Source: 3107 sp965216225
GTDB lineage: Bacteria > Pseudomonadota > Alphaproteobacteria > Rhodobacterales > Rhodobacteraceae
DNA length: 29,602 nt
Reading direction: 5' to 3'
NCBI GenBank assembly: GCA_965216225.1
Contig: CBDCFF010000003.1
Coordinates: 1-29,602 of the forward strand
Part shown: positions 7,154-13,915 of the stretch, in pieces
Numbering within the stretch: the stretch's first letter is position 1
How the letters are laid out: each line of letters starts with the position of its first letter
Made by a program: the position numbers and the translations under genes
The notes under the pieces: model-generated
Told to the model about the DNA's origin: nothing
The model's database searches: none
The model's input: only the letters and a program-made list of their open reading frames with translations

Positions 7154-8685
7154 CACCCCACGCTCCCCTCCAGCGAAATCGCCACCAGTTGCTGCGCCTC
7201 CATGGCGAATTCCATCGGCAGGGCCTGCAACACATCCTTTACGAACCCGTTCACGACCATCGCCACGGCCTGTTCCTCATCCATGCCACGCTGACGGCAG
7301 TAGAAAAGCTGATCGTCATCCACTTTCGATGTCGTCGCCTCATGCTCGACGCGGGAAGAACTGTTCCTGACCTCGATATAGGGCACCGTATGCGCGCCGC
7401 ATCTGTCGCCGACCAGCAGGCTGTCGCATTGCGTGTAGTTGCGGCAATTCCCGGCCCTTGGATGTATCGACACAAGGCCCCGATAGGTGTTCTGCGCCCG
7501 GCCTGCCGAAATCCCCTTCGACACGATGCGCGACCGGGAGTTCCTGCCCAGATGCAACATCTTCGTGCCGGTATCGGCCTGCTGCATGTTGTTGGTGATG
7601 GCGATGGAATAGAACTCGCCCTGGCTTTCCTCGCCCCGCAGGATGCAGGACGGGTATTTCCATGTCACGGCAGAGCCGGTTTCAACCTGGGTCCACATGA
7701 CCTTTGCGCGGTCGCCACGGCAATCCGCGCGTTTGGTCACAAAGTTGTAGATGCCGCCCTTGCCGTTCTCGTCGCCCGGATACCAGTTCTGGACGGTGGA
7801 ATATTTCACTTCGGCGTCTTCCTCGACGATGATTTCCACGACCGCTGCATGAAGTTGCGCGGTATCGCGCTGCGGGGCCGTGCAACCCTCAAGGTAAGAG
7901 ACATGAGACCCCTTGTCCGCGATGATCAGCGTCCGCTCGAACTGGCCGGTGTTTTCCGCGTTGATGCGGAAATAGGTGGACAGTTCCATCGGGCAGCGCA
8001 CGCCGGGCGGGACATACACAAAGGAGCCGTCCGAAAAGACTGCACTGTTCAGGGTTGCGTAGAAATTGTCCGAGACCGGCACGACCGATCCCAGGTATTT
8101 CCTCACCAGTTCCGGATGCTCCCTGATTGCTTCCGAGATCGAACAGAAGATGATGCCCGCCGTCTTCAGCTCTTTCTGAAACGTCGTTCCCACCGAGACC
8201 GAATCAAACACCGCGTCCACGGCCACCTTGCGACCTCCGGCCGGGGCCTCGTCCGCGCCCCCGATGCCCTCGACGCCCGCAAGGATCATCTGCTCTTTCA
8301 GCGAAATGCCCAGCTTTTCATAGGTTTCCAGCAGTTTCGGGTCCACCTCGTCCAGCGATTTCGGCTTTTTCTCCATGCTTTTCGGACGGGCATAGTAATA
8401 CTGATCCTGAAAGTCGATTTCCGGATAGCTGACCATCGCCCATTTCGGCTCTTGCATCTGTTGCCAGCGCTCGAACGCCGCCAGCCGCCATTCGGTCATC
8501 CATTCCGGTTCTTCGTTCTTGTCCGAGATCAGACGCACGATATCCGGGTTCACGCCCCTGGGCGCATATTCCATTTCAATCTCGGTTTCCCAGCCGTGCC
8601 TGTAGGCCCCGGCGAGCGATCTGACCGCCGCCACGGTTTTTTCCTCAACGCCTTGCCTGACCGTGATGTTGTCCAGAATTGTCAT
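7153..8685 (-). CDS. sufB: SufB, Fe-S cluster scaffold subunit
   Basis: Core scaffold subunit of SufBC2D, on which sulfur from SufS and iron are assembled. The 510 residues are of usual length for alphaproteobacterial SufB. Visible family marks: the N-terminal VNPDIVRLISDKNEEPEWM region, the beta-helix with YSTVQNWYPGDENGKGGIYNFV, and the conserved C-terminal block RNYTQCDSLLVGDRCGAHT followed by SRVEHEATTSKVDDDQLFYC. The Cys in RNYTQCDS is the expected key cysteine and the Glu of RVEHEA the expected cluster-forming residue, from family knowledge. It lies nine bases after the iscS-like gene and its stop overlaps the start of the 86-aa gene. Confidence 0.97.
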   Translation of the reverse strand: MTILDNITVRQGVEEKTVAAVRSLAGAYRHGWETEIEMEYAPRGVNPDIVRLISDKNEEPEWMTEWRLAAFERWQQMQEPKWAMVSYPEIDFQDQYYYARPKSMEKKPKSLDEVDPKLLETYEKLGISLKEQMILAGVEGIGGADEAPAGGRKVAVDAVFDSVSVGTTFQKELKTAGIIFCSISEAIREHPELVRKYLGSVVPVSDNFYATLNSAVFSDGSFVYVPPGVRCPMELSTYFRINAENTGQFERTLIIADKGSHVSYLEGCTAPQRDTAQLHAAVVEIIVEEDAEVKYSTVQNWYPGDENGKGGIYNFVTKRADCRGDRAKVMWTQVETGSAVTWKYPSCILRGEESQGEFYSIAITNNMQQADTGTKMLHLGRNSRSRIVSKGISAGRAQNTYRGLVSIHPRAGNCRNYTQCDSLLVGDRCGAHTVPYIEVRNSSSRVEHEATTSKVDDDQLFYCRQRGMDEEQAVAMVVNGFVKDVLQALPMEFAMEAQQLVAISLEGSVG

Positions 8686-8694
8686 TCGTCTTTC

Positions 8695-9774
8695 CTAAGC
8701 TGCGCGCGCCTTGTGTTTCCCATATGCCGCGATCCACGCTTCGGCGAATCGCAGCACCTCCTCTTCCGTTGTCGCAGGTCCGAGAGAGACCCGGACGGCA
8801 GAGGCCGCGACCTGATCGTCATGGCCCATCGCCTTCAAAACACGGCCTGGCTTCACCTTGCCCGACGAACACGCGGAACCCGCCGAAATGGCAAACCCTG
8901 CAAGGTCCATCTGCATTACCTGCGTTTCGCCCTTCCAGCCGGGAACCGCAAAACATGAGGTGTTCGGAAGTCTGTTCGCGCCTTTCCCGACAAAAATAGT
9001 ATCTTTTGCGGATTCTTCCAGAGCTTTTTCTAGAATGTTTCTAAGTTTTTCCACCCCGGACCAGATACCCGCATCCATGTCCTGTGCCGCGGCTTCGGCT
9101 GCCGCGCCGAAACCGGCGATTCCGATCACGTTCTCGGTGCCCGACCGGCGGCCCGCCTCCTGCCCGCCGCCGGATTGCAGGGCTTCAATATCCAGACCGC
9201 TGCGCACGATCAGCGCCCCCCCGCCCTTTGGCCCCCCCAACTTGTGCGCGGAAAGGATCGCCATGTCGGCGCCTGTCCACTGGAAACAGACCGGGATGCG
9301 CCCCGCAGCCTGAGCAATATCCAGCAACAGGCGTTCCGCCCGCAAGGCGCCATGGCGCCACCGGCCTTCGATCTGTTCCGGCAGCTCCGAAATGATCCCC
9401 GTTTCGCCATTTGCCAGACCCATGGCCAGCGTATGGCAGCGCCCATGGGGTTTCGATTCCGTCCCGGCAGGGTCGCAATGCGCCCACAGACAGTCATGCG
9501 CAGTGTCATCCACCACGACAGCGCCCCCGCCGGGGCGGTGCGCCAGAACGCCCGCCGCTTCCGTTGCGCCGCTGGTAAAGATGACTTCGGATGGCCTGCA
9601 CCCCACCAGGGCGGCCACGCTGTCGCGCGCCTTTTCGATCATTCCTTTCGCCGCGCGACCCTCTGCATGTACCGAAGACGGGTTGCCAGGCGCATCCATC
9701 GCCCGCAGCATCGCCTTGCGCGCGGCGGGGCGCAGCGGCGCGGTCGCGTTCCAGTCAAGATACGCCCGGTTCAC
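8695..9774 (-). CDS. IscS/NifS-like cysteine desulfurase (class I)
   Basis: PLP enzyme of 359 residues, shorter than classical IscS (about 400). It opens with AYLDWNATAPLRP, has the PLP lysine in LSAHKLGGPKG at about K178, SGGGQEAGRRSGTEN near 201-215, and the active-site cysteine in SAGSACSSGKVKPG at about C302, in the long loop typical of class I desulfurases. The EH.A region of classical enzymes is replaced by DDTAHDCLWAH, which keeps the histidine. This is the divergent desulfurase commonly found between iscR and sufB in Rhodobacterales. The locus therefore has two desulfurases; why both are kept cannot be read from the sequence. Confidence 0.92.
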   Translation of the reverse strand: MNRAYLDWNATAPLRPAARKAMLRAMDAPGNPSSVHAEGRAAKGMIEKARDSVAALVGCRPSEVIFTSGATEAAGVLAHRPGGGAVVVDDTAHDCLWAHCDPAGTESKPHGRCHTLAMGLANGETGIISELPEQIEGRWRHGALRAERLLLDIAQAAGRIPVCFQWTGADMAILSAHKLGGPKGGGALIVRSGLDIEALQSGGGQEAGRRSGTENVIGIAGFGAAAEAAAQDMDAGIWSGVEKLRNILEKALEESAKDTIFVGKGANRLPNTSCFAVPGWKGETQVMQMDLAGFAISAGSACSSGKVKPGRVLKAMGHDDQVAASAVRVSLGPATTEEEVLRFAEAWIAAYGKHKARAA

Positions 9775-9801
9775 CTGATCAGTTCCTTCACTTTGCCCGG
9801 A

Positions 9802-10263
9802 TTACCCATCGTCAACGACAGTGAACAGTACCGGAACGGCGGGGCATGGGGTCAGATCGTTCTTGACCACATCCGAAAGCCGCGTCTGGTGCAGAAACAC
9901 ATATACATGCGCCGACAGACCTTCCCACAGGCGATTGGTCAGGGATTGCGCCCTTGACCCCGAAACGCCGCCAGAGGCCCCGGCCCCGGTGTGCATGGCG
10001 GACACCATCTCATCCACCGCGGTCAGCACCTCGACCACACGGATGTCCGAGGCGGGCCTCGCCAGCATGTATCCGCCACCGGGACCACGCACCGATTCCA
10101 CGAGTTCGGCCCGGCGCAGCTTGACGAACAACTGTTCCAGATAAGGCAACGAGATGTCCTGTCGTCTTGCTATTTCCCCCAGCGACACCGGTGCCCCGTG
10201 CGGTTGCAGCGCCAGATCGGCAAGCGCCACCATTGCATAACGCCCCTTGGTGCTGAGTTTCAT
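9802..10263 (-). CDS. iscR: IscR-type Rrf2-family regulator without the usual cysteine ligands
   Basis: A 153-residue Rrf2 regulator with the typical N-terminus MKLSTKGRYAMVALADLAL and a winged helix at about 25-70 (SLGEIARRQDISLPYLEQLF; VRGPGGGYMLARP). In classical IscR three cysteines near 92-104 and a histidine hold a [2Fe-2S] cluster. Here that segment (about 88-108, with HTGAGASGGVSGSRAQSL) has none, and the only cysteine is C140 near the C-terminus. I recall that IscR of Rhodobacter sphaeroides also has a single cysteine and still responds to iron. It leads the SUF locus and is divergent from the hydrolase gene, which fits autoregulation. GGGGG precedes the start. Confidence 0.93.
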   Translation of the reverse strand: MKLSTKGRYAMVALADLALQPHGAPVSLGEIARRQDISLPYLEQLFVKLRRAELVESVRGPGGGYMLARPASDIRVVEVLTAVDEMVSAMHTGAGASGGVSGSRAQSLTNRLWEGLSAHVYVFLHQTRLSDVVKNDLTPCPAVPVLFTVVDDG

Positions 10264-10351
10264 GGTTCAAACCCCCAAAATTTCGGCAAATTCATTGACG
10301 CAAGCCGCTGATCGCCTTACTTCGCTAAAAGCAATACGGATGAATCCGGAA

Positions 10352-10368
10352 TTCAGAACGATTCTAAT
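10352..10368. promoter_or_regulatory. ICE-like (Irr) palindrome upstream of iscR
   Basis: TTCAGAA (10352-10358), spacer CGA, TTCTAAT (10362-10368) closely matches the iron-control element TTTAGAA-N3-TTCTAAA as I remember it for Irr in alphaproteobacteria. It lies 88 bases upstream of the iscR start and 58 bases upstream of the hydrolase start, in the only promoter-sized gap at the head of the SUF locus. Irr control of suf genes is established in the group; binding here is inferred. Confidence 0.55.
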
Positions 10369-10426
10369 AATCCCGTGCGATTTCGTCAAGAATTCCGCAG
10401 ACCACGACAGGACGACAAGACAAAAC

Positions 10427-11080
10427 ATGCCCGAGGTCATTTTTCAGGGGCCCGAAGGTCGGCTCGAAGGTCGCTATCACCCGCAAAAGGAAAAGGACGC
10501 TCCGATCGCGATCATGCTGCATCCCCATCCACAGTTTGGCGGCACCATGAACAACAAGGTCGTCTACAACCTGCATTACGCATTCTACAAAATGGGCTTC
10601 ACCGTCCTGCGCTTCAATTTCCGGGGCGTCGGTCGCAGCCAGGGGGAATACGATCAGGGCATCGGCGAACTGGCGGATGCGGCGTCGGCGCTCGACTATC
10701 TGCAATCCACAAACCAGAATGCCAAGCACTGCTGGGTCGCCGGGTTCTCTTTTGGCGCATGGATCGGAATGCAGCTTTTGATGCGGCGGCCCGAAATCAC
10801 CGGCTTCATCTCGCTCTCGCCCCCTGCGAACATGTATGATTTTTCGTTCCTCGCCCCCTGCCCGTCCTCTGGCCTGATCATCAACGGCACATCCGACCGG
10901 GTCGCCCCGCCCGCCGACACCCGGTCCCTGGTTGCAAGACTGCAAGAACAGAAGGGCATTGCCATCACCCATGAAGAGATCGGGGATTCCGGGCATTTCT
11001 TCGAAGATGCCCATATGGCAACGATGCTGGGCCATGTGGAAAGCTATGTGCGGCGTCGTCTGAAAGAAAACACCCGCTGA
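10427..11080 (+). CDS. Alpha/beta hydrolase
   Basis: A 217-residue soluble hydrolase-fold protein. It begins MPEVIFQGPEGRLEGRYHP, then IAIMLHPHPQFGGTMNN (oxyanion region, about 29-45), FNFRGVGRSQGEYD, the nucleophile elbow GFSFGAW (about 103-109, Ser in G-F-S-F-G), the aspartate in NGTSDRVAP (about 157-165) and the histidine in GDSGHFFED (about 187-195). The catalytic triad therefore appears complete. Substrate is unknown; closely similar proteins are annotated as dienelactone-hydrolase-like or general alpha/beta hydrolases. The ATG at 10427 is chosen because homology starts there; the open frame extends further upstream without a plausible site. It is divergent from iscR and shares its upstream region. 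Confidence 0.9.
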   Translation: MPEVIFQGPEGRLEGRYHPQKEKDAPIAIMLHPHPQFGGTMNNKVVYNLHYAFYKMGFTVLRFNFRGVGRSQGEYDQGIGELADAASALDYLQSTNQNAKHCWVAGFSFGAWIGMQLLMRRPEITGFISLSPPANMYDFSFLAPCPSSGLIINGTSDRVAPPADTRSLVARLQEQKGIAITHEEIGDSGHFFEDAHMATMLGHVESYVRRRLKENTR

Positions 11081-11081
11081 T

Positions 11082-11110
11082 CCCCGCTGATCCCTGTGGA
11101 TCGGGCGGGG
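11082..11110 (+). terminator. Hairpin just after the hydrolase gene
   Basis: CCCCGC and GATCC (11082-11093) pair with GGATC and GCGGGG (11098-11110), giving an 11-pair stem with a small internal bulge and loop CTGT. It begins two bases after the stop codon. There is no T-run, so it may act with Rho or protect the mRNA 3' end. Confidence 0.45.
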
Positions 11111-11197
11111 CAGGGAGGCGCGACATGTCGGCAGGTTTCGTGATGGAGGTGCCGGAAGACTGAAAGAAACGACGGAATTGCCATTGCAGGAGCCCCC

Positions 11198-11533
11198 ATG
11201 CCCACGCATTACCTCTACCTGATTCTTGCCGTTGCCGCCGAAACCGTTGGCACCACCGCATTGCAGGCCAGCCAGCAGTTCACGCGGCTGGTGCCATCGC
11301 TGATTGTCATCGCAGCTTATGGTGTGTCATTCTATCTTCTGGGGCTGACGCTGAAATACATGCCGGTCGGGATCATGTACGCAATCTGGTCGGGGCTTGG
11401 AATCGTTTTCATTGCGCTCATCGCCTGGCTGATCTTCGGTCATCGCCTGGATATGCCCGCAATGGTCGGGATCGCCCTCATCATGGCCGGTATCGTGATC
11501 ATCAACGTCTTCTCGAATACGGCGACACATTAA
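11198..11533 (+). CDS. Small multidrug resistance (SMR/EmrE-type) transporter
   Basis: A 111-residue inner-membrane protein with four predicted transmembrane helices (about 4-22, 32-52, 57-78, 85-105), the standard SMR size. The essential proton- and drug-binding glutamate is present in helix 1 at E15 (LAVAAETVGTTAL). The signature YAIWSGLGIV is in helix 3 and FGHRLDMPAMVGIALIMAGI in loop and helix 4. Such proteins work as dual-topology dimers exchanging protons for cationic drugs or guanidinium-like compounds; which applies here cannot be told. AGGAG precedes the ATG at good spacing. It lies between the hydrolase and typA on the same strand. Confidence 0.94.
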   Translation: MPTHYLYLILAVAAETVGTTALQASQQFTRLVPSLIVIAAYGVSFYLLGLTLKYMPVGIMYAIWSGLGIVFIALIAWLIFGHRLDMPAMVGIALIMAGIVIINVFSNTATH

Positions 11534-11626
11534 GGCATTGCGCATGAGGCTCCGCGCCGCCGCCACGCCGTCGTCGCCGCACCGTCGCCGGACATGCCCG
11601 CATCGGGGTTCAATCGCTTTGGGGCT

Positions 11627-11674
11627 GGCCTTTTCTGCGCCTGCACGGTAGGGCGGCAGCGAACAGAAAAGGCC
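11627..11674 (+). promoter_or_regulatory. Leader hairpin covering the typA ribosome binding site
   Basis: GGCCTTTTCTG (11627-11637) is perfectly complementary to CAGAAAAGGCC (11664-11674). The right arm contains the purine run AAAAGG (11667-11672), which lies seven bases before the typA ATG at 11680 and is its only plausible Shine-Dalgarno sequence. The 26-base loop has its own small stem (CTGC 11641-11644 with GCAG 11656-11659). Folding would hide the ribosome site, so translation of typA could be conditional. Confidence 0.55.
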
Positions 11675-11679
11675 GTCCA

Positions 11680-13512
11680 ATGGAACTGCGCAACATCGCC
11701 ATCATCGCCCATGTCGATCACGGCAAGACCACGCTTGTCGATGCGCTGTTGAAACAATCCGGCGCGTTTCGCGAAAATCAGGCGGTGGCGGAGCGCGCGA
11801 TGGATTCCCATGATCTGGAACGCGAGCGCGGCATCACAATTCTTGCCAAATGCACGAGCGTCAAGTGGAAAACCCGCCGGATCAACATCATAGATACGCC
11901 CGGCCATGCGGATTTCGGGGGCGAGGTCGAACGGATTCTGAGCATGGTCGATGGCGTGGTCCTGCTGGTCGATGCCGCAGAAGGGCCGATGCCGCAAACC
12001 AAATTCGTGACCGCCAAGGCGCTTGCCCTCGGCCTCAGGCCCATCGTCGTGCTGAACAAGGCGGACAAGCCCGATGCGGAACCTGACCGCGCGCTGAACG
12101 AATGCTTTGATCTGTTCGCCGATCTGGGCGCGGATGACGAACAGCTTGACTTCCCCGTCATGTATGCCTCTGGCCGTTCGGGCTGGGCGGACATGGCGCC
12201 GGACGGACCACGCAGGGATCTCTCCGCACTCTTTGATCTGGTCGTCGATCATGTCCCGGCCCCGGCTCAGGCGGGACGCAGGGACGAGCCGTTCCGAATG
12301 CTGGCCACGACGCTGGGCACCGATCCGTTCATCGGCCGCGTTCTGACCGGGCGTGTGGAAAGCGGCTCATTGAAAACCGGTGAAACGATCAAGGCGCTGT
12401 CGCATGACGCCTCGCTTGTGGAAAATTTCCGCGTGACCAGGATTCTCGCCTATCGCGGCCTGTCCCGGCAACCGATCGACGCGGCTGAATCGGGCGACAT
12501 CGTTTCGCTTGCCGGGATGAGCAGGGCGACGGTGGCGGATTCGCTGGTCGCCGCATCAGTATCCGCGCCGCTGCCCGCCCGGCCGATTGATCCGCCCACC
12601 ATCAGCGTTGCCTTCGGCATCAACGACAGCCCGCTTGCAGGGCGCGATGGCGGCAAGGTCCAGTCCCGCGTGATCCGCGAACGCCTGATGAAAGAAGCCG
12701 AATCCAACGTCGCGGTCCGCGTCGCCGATACCCCTGGCGGCGAGGTCTTCGAAGTTGCGGGGCGCGGCGAATTGCAGATGGGCGTACTGATCGAAAACAT
12801 GCGCCGCGAGGGATTTGAACTGTCGATCAGCCGGCCGCGCGTGCTGTTTCAGGACAATGACGGTCAACGGCTGGAGCCGATAGAGGAAGTCACCATTGAT
12901 GTGGATGACGACCATTCCGGCGCAGTGATCGAAAAGCTGACCGGGGCGCGCAAGGGCGAACTGACCGAAATGAAGCCCGCCGGCGCAGGCAAGACCCGGA
13001 TCATCGCGCGGGTGCCGTCGCGCGGGCTGATCGGCTATCACGGCGAGTTTCTGACCGACACGCGCGGCACCGGTGTGCTGAACCGGGTGTTCAGCAGCTG
13101 GGCGTCGCACAGGGGGGGCATCCCCGGCCGTCGCGCGGGCGCTCTGGTCTCTACGGAAAACGGCGTTTCGGTGGCTTACGCGCTCTGGAACCTCGAAGAT
13201 CGCGGGCGCATGTTCATCGGGGCGCAGGAAGCTGTCTACAAGGGCATGATCATTGGCGAGCACACCCGCGACAATGATCTGGAGGTGAACCCCCTGAAGG
13301 GCAGGAAACTGACCAATGTCCGCGCTGCGGGCAAGGACGACGCCGTCGTTCTGACGCCGCCGGTCAAACTGGGCCTGGAAGAGGCCATCGCCTATATCGA
13401 CGATGATGAACTGGTCGAGGTCACGCCGAACGCCATCCGCCTGCGCAAACGCTGCCTTGATCCGCATGAGCGCAAACGGATGGCGCGGGCAGGCCGGGGC
13501 CCGCATTCATGA
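11680..13512 (+). CDS. typA: TypA/BipA translational GTPase
   Basis: Ribosome-associated GTPase of the EF-G group that aids 50S assembly and growth at low temperature or under stress. The 610 residues fit the family. G1 AHVDHGKTT (about 10-18), G2 RERGITI (about 48-54), G3 DTPGHADFGGE (about 71-81) and G4 NKADKPDAE (about 126-134) are intact. Downstream come the domain II beta-barrel, EF-G-like domains with GRGELQMGVLIENMRREG, and the BipA-specific C-terminal domain with SRGLIGYHGEFLTDTRG and GRKLTNVRAAGKDDA. It is preceded by a hairpin that overlaps its ribosome site and is convergent with the DUF1330/alaS pair; 114 bases between them show no gene. Confidence 0.97.
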   Translation: MELRNIAIIAHVDHGKTTLVDALLKQSGAFRENQAVAERAMDSHDLERERGITILAKCTSVKWKTRRINIIDTPGHADFGGEVERILSMVDGVVLLVDAAEGPMPQTKFVTAKALALGLRPIVVLNKADKPDAEPDRALNECFDLFADLGADDEQLDFPVMYASGRSGWADMAPDGPRRDLSALFDLVVDHVPAPAQAGRRDEPFRMLATTLGTDPFIGRVLTGRVESGSLKTGETIKALSHDASLVENFRVTRILAYRGLSRQPIDAAESGDIVSLAGMSRATVADSLVAASVSAPLPARPIDPPTISVAFGINDSPLAGRDGGKVQSRVIRERLMKEAESNVAVRVADTPGGEVFEVAGRGELQMGVLIENMRREGFELSISRPRVLFQDNDGQRLEPIEEVTIDVDDDHSGAVIEKLTGARKGELTEMKPAGAGKTRIIARVPSRGLIGYHGEFLTDTRGTGVLNRVFSSWASHRGGIPGRRAGALVSTENGVSVAYALWNLEDRGRMFIGAQEAVYKGMIIGEHTRDNDLEVNPLKGRKLTNVRAAGKDDAVVLTPPVKLGLEEAIAYIDDDELVEVTPNAIRLRKRCLDPHERKRMARAGRGPHS

Positions 13513-13626
13513 AGGGGATTTCCGGGCTGGCCGGACACATTGCCGCCTGGCCGGGCGCAATCCGATCCGGTCAAGACGCCAGTCCCGCGCATGTGCGCGC
13601 ATCATCTTTCGCAAGGCGGCAGACGC

Positions 13627-13914
13627 CTAGCCGAGTTCGACCACGACGATTTCACGCTCCGACGATGCCTTGGCCAGCCTGACCGCTTCCTGATAGCGCG
13701 GGTCATTGTAGGCTGCAACCGCAGCTTCGACGCTCGGGAAGCGGGTCACGACATTGCGCTTTCTCTCGCGCCCTTCCAGTTGCACGTATCGACCGCCCCG
13801 GGCAATGAACTCTCCCCCATGTTCGGGGATCACCACCGAGGCAATCCGAATATACTCGTCGTATTTGTCGGCATCATGCACATCGACATTCGCAATCCAC
13901 AACGCTCCAGTCAT
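13627..13914 (-). CDS. DUF1330 family protein
   Basis: A 95-residue protein with the ferredoxin-like DUF1330 pattern: ALWIANVDVHDADKYDEYI at the start, the middle block EHGGEFIARGGRYVQLEGR, then RNVVTRFPSVEAAVAAYNDPRYQEAVRLAK and a closing strand REIVVVEL. The family is small, dimeric and functionally uncharacterised. It follows alaS with a one-base gap (alaS stop at 13916-13918, this start at 13914), so it is probably the second gene of an alaS operon. No cysteine is present. Confidence 0.93.
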   Translation of the reverse strand: MTGALWIANVDVHDADKYDEYIRIASVVIPEHGGEFIARGGRYVQLEGRERKRNVVTRFPSVEAAVAAYNDPRYQEAVRLAKASSEREIVVVELG

Positions 13915-13915
13915 C

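Noticed and set aside
7144..8958. Long plus-strand open frame (604 codons) opposite sufB and the iscS-like gene
   Set aside because: It spans two real genes and their junction on the other strand and reads as His/Arg-rich nonsense.
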